Of a DNA stretch of 25,668 bases, positions 19,912 through 25,662 are shown piece after piece (position 1 is the first letter of the stretch; each line of letters starts with the position of its first letter). Made by a program: the position numbers and the translations under genes. Origin of the DNA: a virus; the IMG/VR virus record IMGVR_UViG_3300031651_000019, positions 1-25,668 of that record; one strand, written 5' to 3'. Under the pieces are notes generated by a model that worked only from the letters and a program-made list of their open reading frames with translations, did not search any database and was not told where the DNA came from.

Positions 19912-20144
19912 ATTCTGGCACCTCGATATGAGATGTTTTATCGTTCATCCTGCATATATCGATAATGAATCGGATAGCCATAGCTCCAAGCTGTAAAGCT
20001 TCTGCTTCCATCAAATTCAGGTCTCTCGTCTCTTTTTTTTGAATACTTCAGCTTTCAATTCTTCAAATTCTTCTTCAATAACAGCCAGACCTTCATGAGC
20101 ACTATTAAATGGAGAAAATTTGGAGGTAGCTCGCTCAATTTCAT
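19904..20144 (-). pseudogene. Frameshifted 'NSAHEG...EELDEL' family phage gene
   Basis: Two frames make one recognisable protein. Frame one, 20142-20017, reads DEIERATSKFSPFNSAHEGL then AVIEEEFEELKAEVFKKK and stops. Frame two, to 19904, reads RDLNLMEAEALQLGAMAIRF then IIDICRMNDKTSH. Together they match a phage family I recall as 'FNSAHEGYAVI-EELDEL ... EA-QVGAMAIRFI'. The shift is -1 at T8 on the plus strand (20033-20040), i.e. TTC-AAA-AAA-AAG; A-AAA-AAG is also the standard bacterial slippery heptamer. A second problem is the start: no ATG/GTG/TTG is in frame. An ATG at 20144 is one base out of frame. It is a decayed gene, a pair of indel errors, or a programmed shift. Confidence 0.7.
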
Positions 20145-20452
20145 CTCCAAACTTTAATCCCTTTCGGCGGCCAGAATGTAAATACCCCTTTGGTCATTGG
20201 CGGTTTATAACATACTGTAAAGCCCGTAACTTCACAGCCCGGTATAACAGCCGCGATTTCATTACCCTGATAGGCTATAACGCACCACCTGTCAGCTGCA
20301 CGGATTGGTATAGGGAATTCCTTATCAGAGACCAGCGACCATTCCTCACACCAGAATGCCATGTACTGGTCGCCATCGGGGGCATATAAATAATTGCGCG
20401 TGTTGAGAATTCCAGCTCTCGGTATATCTTCTCTTTTAATAGTTTCCATCAT
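20141..20452 (-). CDS. Hypothetical early protein
   Basis: 103 residues, with AAGGAGGA before a double ATG (20452/20449). It is beta-rich with aromatic residues: NYLYAPDGDQYMAFWCEEWS, AADRWCVIAYQGNEIAAVIP and CEVTGFTVCYKPPMTKGVFT. No catalytic motif is evident. Its stop overlaps the ATG that is out of frame for the frameshifted gene. Function unknown. Confidence 0.7.
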   Translation of the reverse strand: MMETIKREDIPRAGILNTRNYLYAPDGDQYMAFWCEEWSLVSDKEFPIPIRAADRWCVIAYQGNEIAAVIPGCEVTGFTVCYKPPMTKGVFTFWPPKGIKVWR

Positions 20453-20469
20453 TCCTCCTTTTTAATACA

Positions 20470-20562
20470 GGCTCTGGGGGCTAGACTCCTAAACGCAGTC
20501 ACAATTAAGGTGCTCTGCCACTAAGCAATCCCTTAGCAGTCATATCAACCACCCCCAGAGCC
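20470..20562. repeat. Perfect 11-bp inverted repeat around a 71-bp core
   Basis: GGCTCTGGGGG (20470-20480) and CCCCCAGAGCC (20552-20562) are exact complements. The core contains on the minus strand GCTTAGTGGCAGAGC, which looks like a tRNA D-arm, but no acceptor or T arm completes it. It overlaps the end of the weak ORF 20505-20771 and lies upstream of the gene at 20141-20452, so it may be a structured leader. Confidence 0.5.
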
Positions 20563-20771
20563 GTTTGCCCCACCGTTGCTGGCCAGCGGGGTTCTTCATA
20601 ACGCAGGTAGTTTTTCTGGTATGAAAAGCCTGCGCCGGGCTGATTTCTCTTGCAGGCACTTCCCGTTTCTCTGGTAACCAGCCCCCCAAGTCTCCCGGTC
20701 ACCTGCATCACCCCGGGAGTCCAACACCCTTTACTGTTACTCTCAGCCCTATCTTTGTTATTGGGTATCAA
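20505..20771 (-). CDS. Doubtful ORF, TTG start
   Basis: 88 codons from TTG 20771, overlapping by TTGA the stop of the preceding gene, with GGAAGAACC upstream. The product MIPNNKDRAESNSKGCWTPG, VMQVTGRLGGLVTRETGSAC and onward has no recognisable domain and an unusual composition. It may be real or be non-coding DNA carrying the inverted repeat at 20470-20562. Confidence 0.4.
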   Translation of the reverse strand: MIPNNKDRAESNSKGCWTPGVMQVTGRLGGLVTRETGSACKRNQPGAGFSYQKNYLRYEEPRWPATVGQTALGVVDMTAKGLLSGRAP

Positions 20772-21055
20772 GGTTCTTCCTCTCCCACGCCGGCAGGCTG
20801 GAGGGACGGCGCGTAAAGCGAGCGGTCCTCGATGACCTCGCCGGTGACGGCGCTGACGGCATCGAACCTCAGGTCCATCTCGGCCTGGTCCGTGGCGATG
20901 AAGCCGTACAGCGGGACGTCCTGCCGGTCCAGGTTAATCAGGCGGGCGATGTCGCCGGGGTGGAGATTGGTCTCCATGGTGAGCAGCAGGGTGCCCTTCT
21001 TGAACTTGAAAGAGATATCGCCGATGCGTTTGAGCTCTATCTTTATTCCGGGCAT
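20768..21055 (-). CDS. Hypothetical beta-rich protein
   Basis: 95 residues, AAAGGAGGAAGAATAAA before the ATG. MPGIKIELKRIGDISFKFKK then GTLLLTMETNLHPGDIARLI and LDRQDVPLYGFIATDQAEMD suggest a small beta-sandwich. GC-rich codons, unlike the AT-rich gene upstream. Function unknown. Confidence 0.75.
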   Translation of the reverse strand: MPGIKIELKRIGDISFKFKKGTLLLTMETNLHPGDIARLINLDRQDVPLYGFIATDQAEMDLRFDAVSAVTGEVIEDRSLYAPSLQPAGVGEEEP

Positions 21056-21073
21056 TTTATTCTTCCTCCTTTA

Positions 21074-21268
21074 TTAGATGTGAGTTTCTACGCAGTCTAA
21101 AGCCTCTTGAATTATTGCGGCTTCATTTGGTGCCCCAATTTCATCTAGATATTCTCTTAATCGTTCCAGGGTATATTCCGTAACTTCAGCCATATCATCG
21201 AGATGCAGCCCTGACCAATTAAGTTCTTCCTCAACTTTCTCAAATTTCTTTTCCAACGCCTTTTCCAT
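21074..21268 (-). CDS. Small acidic helical protein
   Basis: 64 residues from ATG 21268 (a GTG at 21277 is the alternative; AAGGAGGAAGGTG lies upstream). Almost entirely helical and acidic: MEKALEKKFEKVEEELNWSG then DDMAEVTEYTLERLREYLDE. Possibly a DNA-mimic or protein-interaction helix bundle, but no family is recognised. The leader shares CTTCAATAAAGG with the gene upstream. Confidence 0.7.
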   Translation of the reverse strand: MEKALEKKFEKVEEELNWSGLHLDDMAEVTEYTLERLREYLDEIGAPNEAAIIQEALDCVETHI

Positions 21269-21304
21269 CGTTATCACCTTCCTCCTTTATTGAAGCGTAC
21301 TGGG

Positions 21305-21919
21305 TCATATATCTCCATTTAATATCCAGACTATCATCACCAAATCGGCATTCCTACCTTGAAAATCACCAATGTTCTTTCTAATGAACACCTTCAAATC
21401 CTCGGTTTTTATAGACCACATTGTCATGCCATTCTTTTGAGGTTTCCTTTCAGAATGCCATGAGGCTTTTAATTCGCCGCTATCTATGTATCTCTGTATC
21501 TTCTTATGGTCAACGCCTAGTATCTCGCAGACTTCTTTTTGGGTGAACCAACCATCACGAACTCGGCGGGATAGTCTCAATCTCTTTGACTTGATCACAA
21601 CAGAATTAACGGAGCGATTTAACCTTTTGGCTATCGTTATAGGTGAATATTGGGTTATCATCTCGGTTAACGCTTCTACTTCTCTCTCCGACCAGCGGGG
21701 ACTCTTGTCTATGGCTAGACCCATTTTTTGCACTTGCCCTTTGACGGCATTGAAGGTGATGAGTCCACCTGTCATATGGCTTAACTTGATAGCTAGTAAT
21801 TGAGCGGTGCGGTTCTTGCCGTCGTAATCTCTGCGAACGATGTCTTTTTCATCATCAGTCCAATAATGTCTATGGGCAGAACCGCCTTTTCTCCCTGCTT
21901 GTATTAATGAGATAACCAT
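21305..21919 (-). CDS. DNA-binding protein: two SANT/Myb-like units plus excisionase-like HTH
   Basis: 204 residues, AT-rich and basic. First unit about 19-67: HYWTDDEKDIVRRDYDGKNR and AQLLAIKLSHMTGGLI. Second unit about 74-118: PRWSEREVEALTEMITQYSP then ITIAKRLNRSVNSVVIKSKR. Both have the W-[ST]-x2-E pattern of SANT/Myb-type repeats. Third domain about 124-160: WFTQKEVCEILGVDHKKIQR, YIDSGELKASW, a MerR/excisionase-type HTH with a wing. AAAGGGTGAATGA precedes the ATG. Probably a regulator or DNA-organising protein of the early region. Confidence 0.8.
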   Translation of the reverse strand: MVISLIQAGRKGGSAHRHYWTDDEKDIVRRDYDGKNRTAQLLAIKLSHMTGGLITFNAVKGQVQKMGLAIDKSPRWSEREVEALTEMITQYSPITIAKRLNRSVNSVVIKSKRLRLSRRVRDGWFTQKEVCEILGVDHKKIQRYIDSGELKASWHSERKPQKNGMTMWSIKTEDLKVFIRKNIGDFQGRNADLVMIVWILNGDI

Positions 21920-22348
21920 TCATTCACCCTTTATTGAAGTGTAATTCAGTTTTAGTCCCACCCAGCGCTGAATCTGCCCGGCATCGAGCTGCCAGGTTTC
22001 TCCAAAACCGGCGATAAAGTCTTCCTTAAATTCCTGGTGGTAGCCGAGGGCCAGGTCTTTATTGCCGGTAGCATCGAGCAGCAATGCCAGCGCCAGCTGG
22101 GCGGGACCGCTGCCGCGGTAGCCCCAGGAGAAGCCGTCCGGGGAGTGATTGTAAATCTCCTGGCTGGGGGCGGGGTCGAATACCTCCATGCTGACGCGCC
22201 CCAGCTCATTTCTCTCATAGCGCACTACCAGCGGTTTGTATTCGCCGCGGAGGGAACCTTCATAGATAATCATGGCTTCGTCTCCCATTTTTAATCCTTT
22301 GATGGTCCGGTACAGGTTCATCGGTGCTATACTGGATTCATCAGTCAT
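21920..22348 (-). CDS. DUF6166-like hypothetical protein
   Basis: 142 residues. The key stretch FSWGYRGSGPAQLALALLLD (about residues 73-92) matches the conserved core that I recall from DUF6166 proteins of phages and plasmids. The N-terminus is beta-rich (RTIKGLKMGDEAMIIYEGSL) and the end helical (YHQEFKEDFIAGFGETWQLD). GC-rich. It follows the 61-residue gene after 3 bp and runs straight into the SANT-type gene. Function of the family is unknown. Confidence 0.75.
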   Translation of the reverse strand: MTDESSIAPMNLYRTIKGLKMGDEAMIIYEGSLRGEYKPLVVRYERNELGRVSMEVFDPAPSQEIYNHSPDGFSWGYRGSGPAQLALALLLDATGNKDLALGYHQEFKEDFIAGFGETWQLDAGQIQRWVGLKLNYTSIKGE

Positions 22349-22351
22349 TAA

Positions 22352-22537
22352 TCAATTCCTTTCCATGGAGCCGCCGCAGCCAGCCGGCTCCCCCTCGTTT
22401 ATTTCCAGCGCCTCAGCCCGCTCCATCAGCATGTCCAGAAATTCACCCCATGCCTTGAGTTGCCGGGATGCGGGTTTGCCGGGCTTTACATTGATGATGA
22501 CTGTCGGATGGGCAGGGGCTGCGTTCCGGCGCATCAT
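22352..22537 (-). CDS. Small hypothetical protein
   Basis: 61 residues. GGAGGTGA lies before a double ATG and the start overlaps the preceding stop by 4 bp. A basic N-terminus (MMRRNAAPAHPTVIINVKPG) is followed by a helix (LKAWGEFLDMLMERAEALEI). No domain recognised. Confidence 0.65.
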   Translation of the reverse strand: MMRRNAAPAHPTVIINVKPGKPASRQLKAWGEFLDMLMERAEALEINEGEPAGCGGSMERN

Positions 22538-22857
22538 TCACCTCCGAGGGATTCAGGGTTTACAGGATTGACGCCCAATCTTTTAAGGTCGTCGAGACTG
22601 ATGAAATCGTTCGGAAGGTCTGATAGCCGGTATTTATCCCAGTAAGCCCAGTAACCTTCCTCTGTCTCGACGGCATACCGGGAGATGATTACCATCTGCT
22701 CACCGGTGGGCTGGAAGGTTATGAGCTTCTTTTCAATACTGCGCTTCGGCATCCGGAGCAGCTTTTGATTCCCCCGGGTCACCCACCATTCTTCCTCCGG
22801 GACTCCCTCCGTCTTCAGCTGCTCAATGACCCAATCTCTGTATGCCGTATTTCCCAT
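22534..22857 (-). CDS. Hypothetical early protein
   Basis: 107 residues from ATG 22857 (AAGGAGGATAGC upstream). MGNTAYRDWVIEQLKTEGVP begins it; a beta-rich middle, KLITFQPTGEQMVIISRYAV, and YWAYWDKYRLSDLPNDFISL follow. The first 20 bases of its start region recur upstream of the gene at 23630-24136. Function unknown. Confidence 0.7.
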   Translation of the reverse strand: MGNTAYRDWVIEQLKTEGVPEEEWWVTRGNQKLLRMPKRSIEKKLITFQPTGEQMVIISRYAVETEEGYWAYWDKYRLSDLPNDFISLDDLKRLGVNPVNPESLGGE

Positions 22858-22875
22858 GCTATCCTCCTTCAATAA

Positions 22876-22903
22876 TTGACAAGCCTTTCAGGGAGAGTAT
22901 AAT
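22876..22903 (+). promoter_or_regulatory. Plus-strand sigma-70 promoter
   Basis: TTGACA (22876-22881), 16 bp, TATAAT (22898-22903). Both hexamers are exact consensus, but it points against the operon and toward the 3' end of the gene at 23060-23578. Transcription would start near 22910. Confidence 0.7.
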
Positions 22904-22921
22904 TCGGGGTGGAGGGGAGAT

Positions 22922-22999
22922 ATGGGGCGGGTGGAGCCAGCGGTTAGAATTGCATGGTTTCGCCCCCGATTTTACAAGGTCGGTCAAGAAGAAAATTGA
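22922..22999 (+). CDS. Possible 25-codon ORF or short regulatory RNA
   Basis: Downstream of the plus-strand promoter, GGAGGGGAGAT precedes an ATG opening MGRVEPAVRIAWFRPRFYKV then GQEEN. In another frame the same transcript could encode SVKKKIDEMKRRLNLNIMS. GGGGCG (22924-22929) can pair with CGCCCC near 22970, followed by CGATTTT, so a short non-coding or antisense RNA is equally likely. Confidence 0.3.
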   Translation: MGRVEPAVRIAWFRPRFYKVGQEEN

Positions 23000-23059
23000 C
23001 GAAATGAAGCGCCGCCTCAACCTAAATATCATGTCGTAAGTATCCCTTCATCTACAGTA

Positions 23060-23578
23060 TTACTCTTTGAATTTTTTATAATAATCAGAGGTGACTCCAT
23101 AACCTGCCCACTTGAAATAACCACACGTTTCTTTTACTTCATCATCACTAACCCGCCCTACTGCATTGATAAAAGTGTCACGAACATTAGTGGGAATTAA
23201 GAGGTCTTTCATCGCTAGTTTCAGAGACGATTCTATTTTAATGCGGATAGCCTCAATATCATCGTGATTACGATAACTATAGACATTGGTGTCAATAAGA
23301 TAACCAAAACTGAGACGCAAGCCGTTGGGGCGGGGGCTAACCATTAACGCTACAGCAGGGTCGGGTGTTTTTATATGCCAGCAAGCTATTTCTTTATATG
23401 GGTCTGAGCCTGATACTGGGATACCAAACCTGCGATACATATAGACAAACAGAGACGCATAATCTCCATTTGGGAATATATCCTCAGCACATTTCCCAGG
23501 GTCGGCAATTCCCGCCATCGCACCCTGCCAGCGTTCACCATTAGTTTTTTGTATAGTAGCTCTCCATTTTTTAGCCAT
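23060..23578 (-). CDS. Hypothetical early protein
   Basis: 172 residues from ATG 23578; an upstream ATG at 23596 is part of its ribosome-binding site (ATGGAGGATATAG). MAKKWRATIQKTNGERWQGA then MAGIADPGKCAEDIFPNGDY, SLFVYMYRRFGIPVSGSDPY, and RPNGLRLSFGYLIDTNVYSY. Alpha/beta, AT-rich. No motif recognised. Confidence 0.72.
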   Translation of the reverse strand: MAKKWRATIQKTNGERWQGAMAGIADPGKCAEDIFPNGDYASLFVYMYRRFGIPVSGSDPYKEIACWHIKTPDPAVALMVSPRPNGLRLSFGYLIDTNVYSYRNHDDIEAIRIKIESSLKLAMKDLLIPTNVRDTFINAVGRVSDDEVKETCGYFKWAGYGVTSDYYKKFKE

Positions 23579-23629
23579 TACTTCTATATCCTCCATTACT
23601 GTATGTCAAGGGATAATTGCCACCTTTCT

Positions 23630-24136
23630 TTATATGTACTTTCCCAGTTCGCATACATACCAGTGCCGGTCGTTCTGTGGCTCGATAAACCAGACCTCAG
23701 TCCGGTCAAGTTCGCTGTTGTAGACATAAGCCTTGTTTATCGTGTGGAACTTGGAGGAAGGTATCATGTGGTAATACATGATAAATTCGTTATAGGACAG
23801 AGTTTCAGTTTCCAGGTATTTTCCGAAGTAATAGGCATTGTCCCTCAGCTGTTGCGCTTTCTGCCAGCAGGGAGGTTTGAGGCCAATAACCATTACCTCT
23901 ATATAAATATTCCGCTGTTCGGTGTCATCGTACTGCAGGAAAGCCCGGAGTTCGTTAATGGAGTCCCAGTCCTGCGGCTGCCCCTGCCAGTCAGAGCGGA
24001 ATTGGAACCAAGCACCATTATATTCACAGTAAACGGCTTCCGGGGCGTCGCTGGCTGAGACATGATTGTAGGCCAGTACCCCGACCAGAACCAGGACCGC
24101 CACTAGAATCAAGACTAACCTTTGCGTTCTACCCAT
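23630..24136 (-). CDS. Exported protein with possible thiol-peptidase-like fold
   Basis: 168 residues. The first 30 form a signal peptide or membrane anchor: MGRTQRL, then a Leu/Val run and HVSASDAP, where cleavage after ASA is possible. Later parts show CWQKAQQLRDNAYYF with Cys90, FHTINKAYVY with His131 and VWFIEPQNDRHW with Glu152-Pro-Gln. Cys...His...EPQ in that order resembles a phage transglutaminase/NlpC-like group, but the usual D-C-[DE]-[DN]-F start is changed, so activity is doubtful. GAGGGACTT precedes the ATG. Function unknown. Confidence 0.65.
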   Translation of the reverse strand: MGRTQRLVLILVAVLVLVGVLAYNHVSASDAPEAVYCEYNGAWFQFRSDWQGQPQDWDSINELRAFLQYDDTEQRNIYIEVMVIGLKPPCWQKAQQLRDNAYYFGKYLETETLSYNEFIMYYHMIPSSKFHTINKAYVYNSELDRTEVWFIEPQNDRHWYVCELGKYI

Positions 24137-24186
24137 AAGTCCCTCAAACCTTCCTCAATATTTCCCATGCTATCCCCCTATCTGTT

Positions 24187-24495
24187 TTATGGGTATATAA
24201 ATGCTCTCTTGAAGGATTCCCAGCAACGTATCAGCCAGCCGCCTGATTTTTGATTTGGTGAGGCCTGATGGGGGATTATTTGCTTACCACTATCTATTAT
24301 TGCTTTAGTGAATCCCTCAGGTAAAAAAAATTCACTGTATCTCTCATAAATGCGTAATATAACTTTTGGCGTTAGCTTTAACTTGCCTTTCTTCATTTTG
24401 TTATAATAGCCTCTAGAAATACCGATACTCTCAGCCATAGTAGCATCAGTCAATTTGCCTTTCTTCTGAATGATAATCACATTTCCGATATCCAT
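24187..24495 (-). CDS. Xre/CI-like repressor, leaderless mRNA
   Basis: 102 residues from ATG 24495. The helix-turn-helix is LTDATMAESIGISRGYYNKM, then KKGKLKLTPKVILRIYERYS; Y-Y-N-K-M-K-K-G-K is the recognition region of an Xre-type domain. The C-terminal ~40 residues are short, so no LexA-like peptidase is present. No ribosome-binding site precedes it: the -10 TATAAT ends six bases before the ATG, so the transcript starts at or next to it, as with lambda cI from PRM. It diverges from the Cro-like ORF at 24624. Role as lysogeny or early-region repressor is inferred. Confidence 0.75.
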   Translation of the reverse strand: MDIGNVIIIQKKGKLTDATMAESIGISRGYYNKMKKGKLKLTPKVILRIYERYSEFFLPEGFTKAIIDSGKQIIPHQASPNQKSGGWLIRCWESFKRAFIYP

Positions 24496-24501
24496 ATCAC
24501 A

Positions 24502-24530
24502 ATTATAATAATTACAGCGTCGTTTGTCAA
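24502..24530 (-). promoter_or_regulatory. Consensus promoter for the repressor gene
   Basis: TTGACA (24530-24525), exactly 17 bp, TATAAT (24507-24502) on the minus strand. The start ATG follows six bases after the -10 box, so the mRNA is leaderless. Confidence 0.85.
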
Positions 24531-24570
24531 TAGGTTTTGTATTAATTTTTACACAAATATTTATAATTAT

Positions 24571-24597
24571 TGCACAACCTACTATTGACACTGTGCA
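24571..24597. promoter_or_regulatory. Likely operator between the divergent promoters
   Basis: TGCACA (24571-24576) and TGTGCA (24592-24597) form an inverted repeat with a 15-bp spacer that encloses the -35 box of the rightward promoter. A further half-site TTACACAAA is at 24549-24557 and a weaker one (GTCACAT) at 24604-24610. A repressor dimer there would block rightward transcription. Confidence 0.55.
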
Positions 24598-24613
24598 TAT
24601 AATGTCACATAAT
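24585..24613 (+). promoter_or_regulatory. Rightward promoter of the switch
   Basis: TTGACA (24585-24590), 17 bp, CATAAT (24608-24613). A second TATAAT lies at 24598-24603 but has no spaced -35. The HTH ORF starts 10 bases after the -10 box without a ribosome-binding site. Confidence 0.65.
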
Positions 24614-24623
24614 TATATCTACT

Positions 24624-24722
24624 ATGGACTGGGGACAACTCAGTAAAATACTTAAAGAAAAGGGCATGTCTCAGGTTGAGCTAGCAAGTAGAACAGGGAT
24701 ATCCCAATCTCACATCTCATGA
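24624..24722 (+). pseudogene. Truncated Cro/CI-like HTH gene
   Basis: 32 codons: MDWGQLSKILKEKGMSQVEL then ASRTGISQSHIS, stop. This is the first three helices of an Xre-family domain up to the recognition helix, where a normal protein continues with R-x-E-x-G. The ORF ends exactly where a different sequence starts (the membrane ORF at 24719). It lacks helices 4-5 and any C-terminal domain, so it is most likely a remnant left by a deletion. Confidence 0.75.
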
Positions 24723-24781
24723 CGCTGGTGATACTGGGGTTTGCTTATCTGTTTGCCGACCGCTTCGGCTGCCTGCATTAG
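24719..24781 (+). CDS. 20-codon membrane-peptide ORF or gene fragment
   Basis: MTLVILGFAYLFADRFGCLH, overlapping the stop of the truncated HTH (ATGA). Single hydrophobic helix. V-I-L-G-F ... D-R recalls the tiny membrane peptide at 18539-18619, so it may be the 3' end of such a gene moved here by the same rearrangement. No ribosome-binding site of its own. Confidence 0.4.
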   Translation: MTLVILGFAYLFADRFGCLH

Positions 24782-24784
24782 AAG

Positions 24785-24829
24785 AAAAAAAGAATTCCCC
24801 CTCCCTCCGTAAAAGGAGAGAGGGGGAAT
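24785..24829 (-). terminator. Strong terminator after the lysis-like cassette
   Basis: ATTCCCCCTC-CTCC and GGAG-GAGGGGGAAT form a 14-pair stem with one mismatch and a six-base loop; on the minus strand it is followed by TTCTTTTTTTCTTC. It ends transcription of the cassette before the divergent switch. The plus side is less U-rich. Confidence 0.85.
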
Positions 24830-24848
24830 ATTCTTCGGGAAAGCTATA

Positions 24849-25055
24849 TTATTCTTCGTTGGTTTTCTTGGCGAAGTAATAGCCAAGTATGAAGCCTATT
24901 GACGTGGAGGCAATGCCGAGACCTGCGGCTACAAATTCAGCCTGCGCAGTAAGCGCCCCGTATACAGTGACAAAACAGGCTGTGACCGTGAATGACCCTC
25001 CAATACCCCAGGCCAAGTACCTCCGGGTTATTAGTTTGAATACCTCGTTATTCAT
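24849..25055 (-). CDS. Holin-like two-helix membrane protein
   Basis: 68 residues: short cytoplasmic start, helix 1 about 14-34 (GIGGSFTVTACFVTVYGALT), short loop, helix 2 about 42-61 (VAAGLGIASTSIGFILGYYF), basic/acidic tail AKKTNEE. Size, two helices and charged end suit a class II holin. AAGGAGGTATC precedes the ATG. It follows the 27-residue membrane peptide and precedes a terminator; the thiol-peptidase-like gene is two genes upstream. The lysis role is inferred from this and is not certain. Confidence 0.7.
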   Translation of the reverse strand: MNNEVFKLITRRYLAWGIGGSFTVTACFVTVYGALTAQAEFVAAGLGIASTSIGFILGYYFAKKTNEE

Positions 25056-25068
25056 GATACCTCCTTTT

Positions 25069-25152
25069 TTACCTCCTCATAATAGAATCGTAGTAACAAG
25101 CCAGAAAGAATGCGATGGCACAAGCCAGATATATTTCAGACCATAAGTCCAT
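25069..25152 (-). CDS. 27-residue single-pass membrane peptide
   Basis: Starts MDLWSEIYLACAIAFFLACY, then a short basic end. AAGGAGATAAGCA precedes the ATG and its stop falls in the ribosome-binding site of the holin-like gene. It shares W-x-E-I-Y-L-A and C-Y-x-D with the peptide at 18539-18619. It may be a lysis accessory or a membrane-bound regulator. Confidence 0.7.
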   Translation of the reverse strand: MDLWSEIYLACAIAFFLACYYDSIMRR

Positions 25153-25164
25153 TGCTTATCTCCT

Positions 25165-25662
25165 TTATGCTTTTGCAGAGTGGCATTTAACAACGTAAGC
25201 TGGCTTCAGGTCATCGTCGGGGCCGGCAATCCCCAGGGGGTCGGCGTACCAGACGCGGTAATCATCGGTGACGATGAAACAGAAGCCGTGATTGGGGAAT
25301 CCATAGACGGGGTCGGCGCCTTCGGCTTCTATATAGCCCCAGACATATTTGCTTTCCATCCAGAGAAGAGCGAAGGCCCTGCCTATCCAGGCGAAGTCCT
25401 CGCAGTCGCGGTCATCGTCTTCATAATCCGAGGGCTTGATGGGGGCATTGGCTTTGTACCATCTCAGGAAGCGTCTGGCTTCGTCAGGGGACATCAGCTT
25501 GTAGAGATAGTCCCCGGGCCCGCCGGATAGAGTAATGCCATAAGGACGGAGCAGCTGAAGGAGAGTGTTGCCGTTTATGGTGACGGTGCTTTTCGGCGGC
25601 GGGGGTTTATCATCGGAAGTTTTCTTCTGGAAAAAGCGCTTGAGCAATTTAAATACTATCAA
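25165..25662 (-). CDS. Transglutaminase-like (thiol-peptidase fold) protein, N-terminus uncertain
   Basis: 165 residues counted from a TTG at 25662. The frame stays open to the right edge, so the true start may lie outside the window. A basic start and Pro-rich linker (DDKPPPPKS) precede a domain with MSPDEARRFLRWYKANAPIK, DRDCEDFAWIGRAFALLWME (Cys87), FPNHGFCFIVTDDYR (His125) and WYADPLGIAGPDD (Asp141). Cys-His-Asp in that order suits a bacterial transglutaminase/thiol-peptidase fold. Next to membrane peptides and a holin-like gene it could serve in lysis or cell-surface modification. No signal peptide is visible. Confidence 0.65.
   Translation of the reverse strand: MIVFKLLKRFFQKKTSDDKPPPPKSTVTINGNTLLQLLRPYGITLSGGPGDYLYKLMSPDEARRFLRWYKANAPIKPSDYEDDDRDCEDFAWIGRAFALLWMESKYVWGYIEAEGADPVYGFPNHGFCFIVTDDYRVWYADPLGIAGPDDDLKPAYVVKCHSAKA

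Noticed and set aside
20481-20551. tRNA gene on the minus strand (D-arm-like GCTTAGTGGCAGAGC)
   Set aside because: D-arm looks good but the anticodon stem does not pair, the T-loop is absent and no acceptor partner exists for the bases upstream. Kept only as an inverted-repeat element.
23584-23610. Promoter TTGACA upstream of 23578
   Set aside because: The minus-strand TTGACA has no acceptable -10 box at 16-18 bp; the best candidate is at 15 bp (TATAGA) and lies within the ribosome-binding region.
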